DNA of 64,000 bases, taken from assembly GCF_001536285.1 (NCBI RefSeq), contig NZ_FAOZ01000009.1, positions 186,001 to 250,000 on the forward strand. Reading direction: 5' to 3'. The position numbers and the translations under genes are program-made. Below the pieces are notes generated by a model. The model saw nothing but the letters and a program-made list of their open reading frames with translations. It did no database searches and was not told the origin of the DNA. The stretch comes from Parafrankia irregularis (lineage in GTDB: Bacteria; Actinomycetota; Actinomycetes; Frankiales; Frankiaceae). Of the stretch, positions 8,043-15,263 are shown piece after piece; within the stretch, counting starts at the first letter, position 1; every line of letters begins with the position of its first letter.

Positions 8043-8826
8043 CGCCCGACCGGTGACCTGGCCGGTCCGGCGGGTCGTGGCGGTCGCGGAGATACTGCAG
8101 GCCGGCCACGACGAAGTCCAGTTCCAGCTCGAAGGGCTGCGGGACGCCGTCACGCAGGACCCGGCGCAGGTGCGGCACCTGCTCGGCGGGGAGCTCCGCG
8201 AGGGCGCGGCGGACCTCGGTGACCGTCGGATGTTCCCCGAAGTGCCTGGCGACCAGAATGTCCTTGGCGTTGGCGAAGACCATCCGGGTCACCAGGTTGA
8301 GGGCGATCATGGCGTCGCCCTCGTCGAAGCCGCCGTCGACCAGCCTGTCGACCAACGCCTCGGCCGGCATCAGGACGCCGGCTCCCGGCAGCCGGGTGAT
8401 CAGCAGCGACAGCGAGGCCTCACGCAGCAGCACGCGCCGGACGCCCCGCGCGTAGACGCGGACGGCGTCACGCCAGTCGCCTGTGGGCAGGGCCAGGTGC
8501 TCGAGCTCGTGCGCCAGCGTCTGCGCGGTGATGAGCTCGAGGAGCTCCTCGCGGCCGGACACGTAGTAGCTGACGGCCTTGCGGTCCACGCCGAGCCGGT
8601 CCGCGACGGCCTGGATGGTCACGTTCGCGGGGGTGAGGGCGGCGGCCGCGTCGACGACCATCTGCCGGCTGATCCGTGCCGGTCGACCGGCACGGCGCCG
8701 GGAGCTCCCCTCCACGACCGCCGGGGTGACGTTCCGCGGCCCGGAGCTGGTGCTGTCCGCCTTGACATCCTCCCCGGTCTGAAGGCCCGGGATGCCCACC
8801 CTCGCGGGCGGGTTTTCCTGCTTCAT
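8035..8826 (-). CDS. TetR-family regulator with N-terminus derived from an IS end
   Basis: From ATG 8826 this is a 263-residue TetR-type repressor. The DNA-binding domain starts near residue 45 (RRRAGRPARISRQMVVDAAA) with the helix-turn-helix IQAVADRLGVDRKAVSYY; the C-terminal ligand half resembles TetR_C domains (GFDEGDAMIALNLVTRM). The first 21 or so codons lie inside the right end of the neighbouring IS200/IS605-type element, which ends at about 8762, and the Shine-Dalgarno GGGAGG (8841-8836) is also in the element. The native N-terminus was therefore probably replaced by insertion, leaving a fused but apparently translatable gene. The frame is open back to 8877. The target is unknown. Confidence 0.75.
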   Translation of the reverse strand: MKQENPPARVGIPGLQTGEDVKADSTSSGPRNVTPAVVEGSSRRRAGRPARISRQMVVDAAAALTPANVTIQAVADRLGVDRKAVSYYVSGREELLELITAQTLAHELEHLALPTGDWRDAVRVYARGVRRVLLREASLSLLITRLPGAGVLMPAEALVDRLVDGGFDEGDAMIALNLVTRMVFANAKDILVARHFGEHPTVTEVRRALAELPAEQVPHLRRVLRDGVPQPFELELDFVVAGLQYLRDRHDPPDRPGHRSGGR

Positions 8827-8900
8827 CGACAGATGCCTCCCTGTTCTAGGAACGGGGTGGTCTGACTCCGTCTCCACAGGCTGACACCGTGAGCCCCACG
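8762..8900 (-). ncRNA. Candidate omega-RNA region at the tnpB 3' end
   Basis: TnpB nucleases of IS200/IS605 elements use an RNA made from the 3' end of tnpB and the right end of the element. Here that region ends in an imperfect hairpin (8773-8777 with 8787-8791 on the + strand) followed on the complement by GAGGATGTCAA, the typical terminus of this element group. Sequence beyond 8762 would supply the guide. The placement follows family knowledge; transcription is not demonstrated. Confidence 0.35.
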
Positions 8901-9988
8901 GCCAGAATGTTCCGTGCCGCGTTCACGTCCCGGTCGTGCACCACACCGCAGCGGCAGGCCCACTCCCGGACGTTCAACGGCAGGGATTCGACCTGTGCCC
9001 CGCAGGACGAGCAGGTCTTCGAGCTTGGATACCAGCGGTCGACGGCGATGACCTCCCGGCCGTACCAGTCGGCCTTGTACTCCAGCATTCGCCGCAGCTC
9101 CGACCACGACGCGTCGGAGATCGCCCGGGCCAGCGAACGATTCCGGACCATGTTCCGGACCGCCAGGTCCTCGATGACCACCGTTTGGTTCTCGCGGATG
9201 ATCCTCGTGGACAGCTTGTGGAGATGATCGCGGCGCCGGTCGGCGATCCGGCCATGGACCTGGGTGACCCTCCGCCGGGCTTTCGCCCGGTTCGCCGAGC
9301 CCTTCGCCTTGCGGGACAGCGCCCGCTGAGCGCGGGCGAGGCGTTCCCGATCCCGCTTCTCGTGCTTCGGGTTGGCGACCTTCTCCCCGGTCGACAGCGT
9401 GACCAGCGATGTAACCCCGGCGTCGATCCCCACCCGTCCCGCCGACGCCGGCAGGGTGGAGATGGCCTCCTCGACCAGGATCGAGACGTGGTACTGGCCA
9501 CGGCTGTTCCGGGACACCGTGACCTGCGACGGCACCGCACCAGCCGGCAACGGACGAGACCACACGATGTCCAACGGCCGGTCCTGCTTCGCCAGCGTGA
9601 CCCGACCATCCCGGAAGGTGAAACAGTTCCGAAAATAGGTCGCCGAGTCGGTGGTCTTCCCTTTCCTCTTGAAGGTCGGGTAGCCCGCCCGCTTCGCCCA
9701 AAAGTTCACATATGCGGCCTGCAGGTGCCGTAGCGTCGCCTGTAGCGGCCCCTTCGACGGCTCGGCCAGCCACAACGTGTCGGGCTCGCGTTTCCACGCC
9801 GTGAGTAGCCGATCGGTCTCGGCATGGCCGATCCGGCGCTGTTCCTCGGTCCAGGCGCGGTGCCGTTCGGCCAGCGCACGGTTGTACACATAGCGCACGC
9901 AGCCAAAAGTTTTCGCGAGATTCTCTACCTGTTCTGGATTTGGGTAGAAGCGGTACCTGTATGACCGCTTCGCTACCCAATTCCCCAT
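8846..9988 (-). CDS. tnpB: TnpB, RNA-guided nuclease of IS200/IS605-type element
   Basis: This 380-residue OrfB/TnpB protein starts at ATG 9988 (MGNWVAKRSYRYRFYPNPEQ). The N-terminal helix-turn-helix and OrfB_IS605 region are followed by a RuvC-like domain with its three acidic residues in place: Asp189 (GIDAG), Glu273 (IEDLAV) and Asp353 (HDRDVNAARN). A zinc ribbon lies between the last two (CSSCG and CRCG). The nuclease therefore looks catalytically intact. The stop at 8846 comes before the tail often seen in relatives, and a related tail is readable in the overlapping TetR frame. The family acts as an RNA-guided endonuclease that favours retention of the element. Confidence 0.92.
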   Translation of the reverse strand: MGNWVAKRSYRYRFYPNPEQVENLAKTFGCVRYVYNRALAERHRAWTEEQRRIGHAETDRLLTAWKREPDTLWLAEPSKGPLQATLRHLQAAYVNFWAKRAGYPTFKRKGKTTDSATYFRNCFTFRDGRVTLAKQDRPLDIVWSRPLPAGAVPSQVTVSRNSRGQYHVSILVEEAISTLPASAGRVGIDAGVTSLVTLSTGEKVANPKHEKRDRERLARAQRALSRKAKGSANRAKARRRVTQVHGRIADRRRDHLHKLSTRIIRENQTVVIEDLAVRNMVRNRSLARAISDASWSELRRMLEYKADWYGREVIAVDRWYPSSKTCSSCGAQVESLPLNVREWACRCGVVHDRDVNAARNILAVGLTVSACGDGVRPPRS

Positions 9989-10144
9989 AGCCGGAAGAAT
10001 ACACCGCGGAACCTGACGCGACAGTGGAGGGATGCGCTGACCCCGCGCTGAAGGAGGGGGCCTGCGCACTACCTTTATCGGTCACGATTCTCCCAGGCTT
10101 TTCGAGGGGGCGAGGCGCTGTGTGCTCGGTAGGTATGGCGGCCT

Positions 10145-11113
10145 TTAGGGTCTCCGGCGACGGCTGCGGCCGTCGGGCCGGCGACTTTGGGGAGGCCTCG
10201 TCCGTCGCGCGCCCGGCCGGCTCCCAACAGCGCCGCCGCCACCGCCACTGGCCCTGCGACCGCCGCCGTCCGCATGCCGGCGCGGCCTTCCCGTGGTCTG
10301 CTGGAACCGCTGCCAGCGCGCCGCCTGATGCGTGGCCGGCGCGATCGGGATCGGATCGGGCCCGGGCCACCGCCACTCGCAGCCGAACCGGGGGACCGGG
10401 ATGTCACGGCCGCCCTCGCCGCGCTCGGTGATCCGCCCCTGCTCCAGGAAGGCGATGTGATGCGAGATGCGGCGCACCGCGGCGAGATCGGGGGAGAAGA
10501 AGACGTAGGCGGTCCCGGTGGATTCCTGGACCTCCATGAGTAGCTCGAGCAGGGCGTGCCCGGCCCGCGGGTCGAGGGCCGAGAGCGGGTCATCGCAGAT
10601 GATCAGTTCTGGCGAGAGTGTCAGCGCGCGGGCGATCGCGATGCGCTGGCGTTGGTCGCCGCTGAGCTCGCCGGGTAACCGCTGGCCGGCCCCGGCCGGG
10701 ACGCCGACCTGGTTGAGCAGCTCCCGGACCCGTCGGGCCGCCGCGCCGGCCGGCACGTGCTCGGCGCGCAGCGGTTCGGTGAGCGCCGCCTCGACTGTGG
10801 CCGCGGGGTCGAGCGAGCCGTGCGCATCCCGGAACACCGCCTGGATCTTCTCGTCGAGGCGGCGCCGCTGGGGGTGCGAGAGCGCCACGATGTCCCGGCC
10901 CTTGAAACGGATGGAGCCGGAGGCGACCGGGGCCTGCCCGAGCACCGCGCGGCCGAGGGTGGTCTTGCCAGCTCCGTGGCTGCCGACGATCCCGAGGCAT
11001 TCGCCTGGCTGGACCGCGATCGAGACGCCCCGCAGCACGGCCGCCGGGCCGCCGCGATGGTCTTCGGCCGGGTATTCGACGACGAGGTCCTCGATGTCGA
11101 GCAGTGCGCTCAT
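10145..11113 (-). CDS. Decayed oligopeptide-type ABC ATPase, orphan
   Basis: This 322-residue protein aligns along its first 240 residues with OppF/DppF-type ATPases. Walker A is present (GSHGAGKTT, about residues 44-52), but other catalytic parts are altered: the Q-loop reads VFRDAHGSLDP instead of VFQDP, the signature is LSGDQRQR, Walker B ends CDDPLSALD with Asp for the catalytic Glu, and the H-loop reads FFSPDL instead of SHDL. The last 80 residues are Arg/Gly/Pro-rich with no family resemblance. No permease or binding protein is adjacent. ATP hydrolysis is unlikely; it is a relic or a non-transport derivative. ATG 11113 is preferred over an upstream TTG. Confidence 0.7.
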   Translation of the reverse strand: MSALLDIEDLVVEYPAEDHRGGPAAVLRGVSIAVQPGECLGIVGSHGAGKTTLGRAVLGQAPVASGSIRFKGRDIVALSHPQRRRLDEKIQAVFRDAHGSLDPAATVEAALTEPLRAEHVPAGAAARRVRELLNQVGVPAGAGQRLPGELSGDQRQRIAIARALTLSPELIICDDPLSALDPRAGHALLELLMEVQESTGTAYVFFSPDLAAVRRISHHIAFLEQGRITERGEGGRDIPVPRFGCEWRWPGPDPIPIAPATHQAARWQRFQQTTGRPRRHADGGGRRASGGGGGAVGSRPGARRTRPPQSRRPDGRSRRRRP

Positions 11114-11476
11114 CCTTCGGCCTTTCAAGGACGTGGGTCCGCGACTGTCGTGGTGGTCTGTCGGGCATGCTGGTGGCCGGTGCCACGGTGGTGCCCGGAG
11201 GCCGCGCCGGGGCGCTGCCTACTTTTTCCCGTCCGGGAAAAAGTAGAGTACCGGTCGGTCGAGGGTCAAGCCCGTGCCGCCGAGCGACCGCGCGCCCTTC
11301 CCGTGCCCTGCCGTGTCATGCCGCGCCGCGTTGTGCCGCGGACGTCCAGAAACGACGATCGCCGCGGCTGGGAGAAGCCGCGGCGATGCGTGTGGTGCCC
11401 GCCCGCCAGGGGCGTCGTGCTCCGTGCGAGGGGGAGGGCTCCGTGCGAGGGAGAAGGCTCCGTGTGAGGAGAAGGC
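11114..11476. other. Intergenic 363-bp region
   Basis: The region contains a striking 26-bp palindrome (11220-11245) and a TACCGGTCGGT element beside it, but no gene that I can support. Confidence 0.5.
11220..11245. promoter_or_regulatory. Perfect 26-bp palindrome, likely operator
   Basis: TACTTTTTCCCG (11220-11231) is an exact inverted copy of CGGGAAAAAGTA (11234-11245), separated by two bases. AT-rich arms of this length are unlikely by chance in GC-rich DNA. It lies 107 bases upstream of the leftward ABC ATPase start. The two-base centre suits a dimeric repressor better than a terminator, though on RNA it could fold with a four-base loop. A second motif, TACCGGTCGGT, starts at 11249. Confidence 0.5.
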
Positions 11477-12244
11477 TCAGTGGCCGGACATCCCTCCGTC
11501 GACCGCGAGGGTCGTTCCGGTGATGTAGGAGGCGCCCGGCCCGGCCAGGAAGACCACAGCCGCGTCCAGCTCGCGCTGCTCACCGAGACGGCCCAGCGGG
11601 GTCGTGTTCGTGATGAACGTCATCAGCTGGTCCCGGGGGATCTCGTCCGTCATCTCGCTGGCGAAGTAGCCGGGGGCGATGGCGTTGACCCGGATGCCGC
11701 GGCGGCCCGACCACTGCTGGGACAGGTCGCGGGTCAGCCCGATCAGCCCGGCCTTGCTCGCGGAGTAGGCCGCCTGCGGCGCGTACGACTTGACCAGGCC
11801 GAGCACACTCGCGATGTTGACGATGCTCGACCCCGGCTTCATGACCCGGGCGCAGGCCTGTGCCGCCCAGTAGGCGCCGTTGAGGTTTATGTCGAGCACC
11901 CGGCGGAACTCGTCGGGCTGCTCGCGCAGCGCCGGCACCGCGGTGCCGAACCCGGCGTTGTTGATCAGGATGTCGACCCGGCCGAACTCCGCCGTCGCGG
12001 CCTCGGCCATCGCGGTGCACTGCTCCGGGCTGGACACGTCGGTGGCGACGGTGAGCGCCCGCCGGCCGGTCTCCCGCACCGATTTCGCCACCACCTCCAG
12101 CCGGTCGGCGCGGCGGGCGGCGAGCACGATGTCGGCGCCGGCCTCGGCGAGCGCCCGGGCGAACCCGGCCCCCAGACCGGAGCTCGCGCCGGTGACCACG
12201 GCCACCCGGCCGTCCAGCCGGAACAGATCAAGAATTTCGCTCAT
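11477..12244 (-). CDS. Short-chain dehydrogenase/reductase (SDR)
   Basis: This 255-residue classical SDR uses NAD(P)H to interconvert alcohols and ketones. It has TGASSGLG (residues 18-25) for nucleotide binding, NNAG (95-98), the catalytic Ser146, Tyr160 and Lys164 (YSASK), and the usual end TGTTLAVDGGMSG. It is the last gene of a leftward operon, 6 bases after the phosphotransferase gene. The partnership with an acyl-CoA dehydrogenase suggests a 3-hydroxyacyl or sterol-type substrate, which is inference. Confidence 0.9.
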   Translation of the reverse strand: MSEILDLFRLDGRVAVVTGASSGLGAGFARALAEAGADIVLAARRADRLEVVAKSVRETGRRALTVATDVSSPEQCTAMAEAATAEFGRVDILINNAGFGTAVPALREQPDEFRRVLDINLNGAYWAAQACARVMKPGSSIVNIASVLGLVKSYAPQAAYSASKAGLIGLTRDLSQQWSGRRGIRVNAIAPGYFASEMTDEIPRDQLMTFITNTTPLGRLGEQRELDAAVVFLAGPGASYITGTTLAVDGGMSGH

Positions 12245-12250
12245 CGCTCT

Positions 12251-13282
12251 CTATCGCCTCTCCAGATTGCCACTCAGGGCACGCAGCCCGGCGGCGGCCA
12301 GCGGGGCCGTGGCCGCACCGGCGCCCTCGAAGCCGTCACCCCGGGTCACCCCGGCCAGGAACCGCGCGTAGATACCCTCGGCGATCACAGCCACCTTGAA
12401 GTAGCCCAGCGCAAGATAGAACGGGAAGTCGCTCAGATCCCGGCCGGTCGTCTCGGCGTACCGGCGCGCCGTCGCCTCGGTGCCCGGCAGCCGCGGGCTC
12501 GTCGACGCCGCCGACCCGGCCAGCACGTGGGCGAAGGCCGGATCCGAGTAGACGATGTGCACGCCCAGGTCGGCGAGCGGGTCGCCGAGCGTGGACATCT
12601 CCCAGTCGACGACCGCCCGGATGGTCCCGGGGTCCTCCGGTGCCAGGATCACGTTGTCGATGCGGAAGTCGCCGTGCACGATCGACGCGTCGCCTTCGGC
12701 CGGCTGGGCCTCGGCGAGCCCGGCGTGCAGGGCGTCGATGTCGGGCAGGTCCCGCGTGTGCACCCGCTGCCACTGGTCGTACCAGCGCCGGATCTGGCGG
12801 CCCACATAGCCCTGCGGGCGGCCGAAGTCGCCGAGCCCGACCTTCTCCGGTGCGAGGGCGTGCAGTCGGGCCAGGACGTCCACCAGCGCGTGCGCGCAGC
12901 GGTCGATGTCGTCCTGCGCCAGCGCGTGCAACTGCTCCTCGGTGCGGATGACCGGGCCGGCCACGTGCTCGACCAGCGAGAACGGAGCACCGATCACCGC
13001 GCCGGAGTCGTGGGCGATCGCCCGCGCCACCGGCACCTCGCTGTCGGAAAGGGCCTCGACCACCCGGTGCTCGCGCAGCACGTCGTGCGCCGACGGGGTG
13101 AGTCCGCCCAGCGGCGGACGGCGCAGCACCCACCGGCCCTGCCCATCCGTCAGCAGGTAGGTCAGGTTCGACCGGCCGCCCGCGAGCAGGGTGGCGGTGA
13201 GCTCGCCTGTGAATCCGGGTACCCGCTCGGCGAAGAACCGCTCGAGCGCAGGCAGGTCCAGGCCTTCGATCGGGGTGCTCAC
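12251..13282 (-). CDS. APH-family phosphotransferase (FadE-linked type)
   Basis: This 343-residue aminoglycoside-phosphotransferase-fold kinase has the Brenner motif VHGDFRIDN (202-210) and the metal-binding DWE (226-228). It belongs to the group of APH proteins encoded beside acyl-CoA dehydrogenases in actinobacteria, related to the kinase-like half of ACAD10/11, where a hydroxyacyl-CoA is phosphorylated before elimination. Start GTG 13282 overlaps the dehydrogenase stop as GTGA, so translation is probably coupled. Antibiotic resistance is not indicated by the context. Confidence 0.87.
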   Translation of the reverse strand: MSTPIEGLDLPALERFFAERVPGFTGELTATLLAGGRSNLTYLLTDGQGRWVLRRPPLGGLTPSAHDVLREHRVVEALSDSEVPVARAIAHDSGAVIGAPFSLVEHVAGPVIRTEEQLHALAQDDIDRCAHALVDVLARLHALAPEKVGLGDFGRPQGYVGRQIRRWYDQWQRVHTRDLPDIDALHAGLAEAQPAEGDASIVHGDFRIDNVILAPEDPGTIRAVVDWEMSTLGDPLADLGVHIVYSDPAFAHVLAGSAASTSPRLPGTEATARRYAETTGRDLSDFPFYLALGYFKVAVIAEGIYARFLAGVTRGDGFEGAGAATAPLAAAGLRALSGNLERR

Positions 13283-14562
13283 TGGGCCGGTGCCCCAGCC
13301 GGTGCCCCAGCCGGTGCGTCGGCCTGGGTGGCTGCCGTGGCCTGCGCGGATGTCTGGGCCTGCGCTGCTGTCTCGGCCTGCGCGGTCGTGTGCCGCCGCA
13401 GCGTGCGCCGCGCGATCGCCCAGCGGTGCGTCTCCGACGGGCCGTCGTAGATGCGGAAGGGCCGCACCTCCCGCAGGAACCGGCTCAGCGCGATGTCGCC
13501 GGAGACACCGAGCGCCCCGCAGATCTGCAGGGAGCGGTCGACGACCCGCCACACCGCCTCGGCGCAGAAGGTCTTGGCGATCGCGGTGGACTGCCCGCCC
13601 GAGCGGCCCTGGTCGAGCTCCCAGCAGGCCTGCAGGATGAGGCCGCGGGACGCGGCGATGTCGATCTCGCTGTCGGCGATCGCCTGCTGGGTCATGCCGA
13701 GGTCGCCGAGCCGGGAGCCGAACAGCTCGCGCTCGGCGGCGCGGCGCACGGCGAGGTCCTGGGCGTGGCGGGCGATGCCGAGCCAGCGCATGCAGTGCGT
13801 CATCCGGGCCGGGCCGAGCCGGACCTGGGCGTACTGGAAGCCCTGGTCCACCGCGCCGAGAACGGCTTCGTCGGGCACCTCGCAGTTCTCGAAGAGCATC
13901 TCGACGTGCCCGCCGAACAGGCTCTCGTCCAGCGTCTCGATGTGGCGCACGATCTTCATGCCCGGGTTGTCGGCGTCGACGAGGAACATGGTCGCGCCGC
14001 CGGCGTCCCCGGGCGTGCCGGAGGTACGGGCCATGCAGATCGCGAAGCCGGCGCCGTCGGCGCCGGTGATGAACCACTTGTGCCCCTGGATGCGCCAGCC
14101 GCCGTCGATCCGCTCCGCGCGGGTGGCCAGCGCCCGGGGGTCCGACCCGGCGCCGGGGGCGGGCTCGGTCATCGCGAAGCAGGAGCGGATCTCGCCGGTG
14201 GCCAGCGGGCGCAGGTAGCGCTCCTTCTGCTCCTCGGTGGCGACCGCCTCCAGCAGGTGCATGTTGCCCTCGTCGGGGGCGGCGATGTTCAGCGCCAGCG
14301 GGCCGAGCAGCGAGTACCCGGCCTCCTCGAACACGGCGGCCCGGCCGCGCATGTCCAGGCCGTGGCCGCCGTACTCGGCGCTGACGTGCGGGGCGAACAC
14401 GCCCGCGGCGCGTGCGGCGTCCTGCAGCTCGCGGCGCAGGGCCTCCGACGGCACCGCGGAACGGTTCCGCTCCTCGGCCGGGAGCACCACCTCGCGGACG
14501 AACTGGGCGGTGCGCCGGGCCAGGTCGGCGACGTGGGGCGGATGGGCGAGATCGACAGCCAT
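13279..14562 (-). CDS. Acyl-CoA dehydrogenase (FadE type)
   Basis: This 427-residue flavoprotein performs alpha,beta-dehydrogenation of acyl-CoA. The family features are present: CFAMTEPAPGAGSDP in the middle beta domain, WFITGADGAGFAICMARTS, and the C-terminal IYDGPSETHRWAIARR. The last 35 residues (TAQAETAAQAQTSAQATAAT and on) are an Ala/Gln/Pro-rich repeat unlike the family. ATG 14562 follows GGAGGTCC. First gene of a three-gene leftward operon with an APH-type kinase and an SDR, an arrangement that resembles 4-hydroxyacyl-CoA catabolism by ACAD10/11-like systems. Its promoter carries a palindrome shared with the TetR gene at 18051. Confidence 0.92.
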   Translation of the reverse strand: MAVDLAHPPHVADLARRTAQFVREVVLPAEERNRSAVPSEALRRELQDAARAAGVFAPHVSAEYGGHGLDMRGRAAVFEEAGYSLLGPLALNIAAPDEGNMHLLEAVATEEQKERYLRPLATGEIRSCFAMTEPAPGAGSDPRALATRAERIDGGWRIQGHKWFITGADGAGFAICMARTSGTPGDAGGATMFLVDADNPGMKIVRHIETLDESLFGGHVEMLFENCEVPDEAVLGAVDQGFQYAQVRLGPARMTHCMRWLGIARHAQDLAVRRAAERELFGSRLGDLGMTQQAIADSEIDIAASRGLILQACWELDQGRSGGQSTAIAKTFCAEAVWRVVDRSLQICGALGVSGDIALSRFLREVRPFRIYDGPSETHRWAIARRTLRRHTTAQAETAAQAQTSAQATAATQADAPAGAPAGAPAQ

Positions 14563-14678
14563 CGGACCTCCAGGGTCTGGTCGGTGGGTATCCCGGCAGG
14601 CCTGTCTGGCAGCCGACCGCCGGTCGTCAGACAGGCCGTCGCCATCGCCACCGCGTTCATGGTCGACGGGAAGCGTTG

Positions 14679-14694
14679 GCTAACAGCTATTAGC
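14679..14694. promoter_or_regulatory. TetR-type operator copy 1
   Basis: GCTAACAGCTATTAGC is a 16-bp near-perfect palindrome. It begins four bases downstream of the -10 of the leftward dehydrogenase promoter, covering the start-point region, the position expected of a repressor site. Related copies lie at 14777, 17934 and 18022. Confidence 0.65.
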
Positions 14695-14697
14695 TGG

Positions 14698-14727
14698 ATC
14701 GTAGCGGCGATCTTGTTCCTGTCGCAA
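14698..14727 (-). promoter_or_regulatory. Promoter of the dehydrogenase operon
   Basis: On the complement, TTGCGA (14727-14722) and TACGAT (14703-14698) are 18 bases apart, a good housekeeping-sigma match for an actinobacterium. The predicted start lies in operator copy 1, giving a leader of about 130 bases. Confidence 0.55.
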
Positions 14728-14776
14728 GACATGCGGACTGCAAGGCGGGATAACCACTGCGGCCCAGGCGGATCAG

Positions 14777-14792
14777 GCTATTGAGTGTTAGC
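14777..14792. promoter_or_regulatory. TetR-type operator copy 2
   Basis: GCTATTGAGTGTTAGC has the same outer GCTA and GTTAGC and the same 16-base length as copies 1, 3 and 4. It lies between the two divergent operons and could serve the LuxE/LuxC-like genes or assist copy 1. Confidence 0.5.
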
Positions 14793-15263
14793 GGGAGGCG
14801 GTGTGGCCCCGCTCGGCCTGGCCAGCCCAGCCCAGCTCAGCCCGGGGTCGTCCGGCTCGCGTGGGCCTGGGTGGCCAGGGCGTGCCCCCTGCCCTTGTCT
14901 CTGCCGCCGGGCGGGCCCGGCGCCGAGTCGCCTGGGATGGCACGGTCGAACGCCCTCGATGCCTGCCGACCCGGCTGTCATGCCAGGAGGCGCGCAGATC
15001 GTCGCGGCTTGTTACGCTGGGGAATCCTCGTATTCTCGCCGGGCGATTCCTTCCGTGAATGCGGCCCGGCGATTCGCCTGGATCGCGGTGATGTCGCGGC
15101 CGGCGACGGGGGGTGCGTCTGCGGCCGTTGTCAAGGATCCCAGTGTGCGAACGGCTTCATGTGATCGGGCTATTGGATTGCCGGTGCCGGGGTGGCGGGG
15201 ATTTCGAACACGGAGAGGATTGGTCGTGCCGAGGTTCACGACCGCATGCAGCGGAGGCCATCA

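Larger units (their letters stand above)
8762..9988 (-). mobile_element. IS200/IS605-type element, tnpB only (IS1341-like)
   Basis: The element consists of a tnpB gene and a recognisable right end: hairpin plus GAGGATGTCAA, whose last base is about 8762. No tnpA (Y1 transposase) is present, so it would depend on a transposase elsewhere. The left end lies between 9989 and about 10100 but I could not fix it; no flanking target duplication is expected for this family. The right junction falls inside the TetR coding sequence. Confidence 0.7.
14563..15263. other. Divergent 701-bp regulatory region
   Basis: The region separates the leftward dehydrogenase operon from the rightward LuxE/LuxC-like pair. 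It holds one clear promoter (14698-14727), two copies of the GCTA-N8-TTAGC palindrome and a hairpin at 15037-15071 (CGCCGGGC with GCCCGGCG, 19-base loop). I see no gene; an open leftward frame at 15012-15239 lacks any support. Confidence 0.55.

Noticed and set aside
9989-10144. Search for a tnpA gene or defined left end of the IS element
   Set aside because: No Y1 transposase frame is present, and no convincing left-end hairpin or target tetranucleotide could be fixed by eye.
12251-13282. APH-fold protein considered as aminoglycoside resistance
   Set aside because: Its operon with an acyl-CoA dehydrogenase and an SDR places it in the catabolic APH group related to ACAD10/11.
15012-15239. Leftward 75-codon frame between divergent operons
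   Set aside because: No ribosome site, no family likeness, and it covers the promoter-proximal region of the LuxE-like gene.
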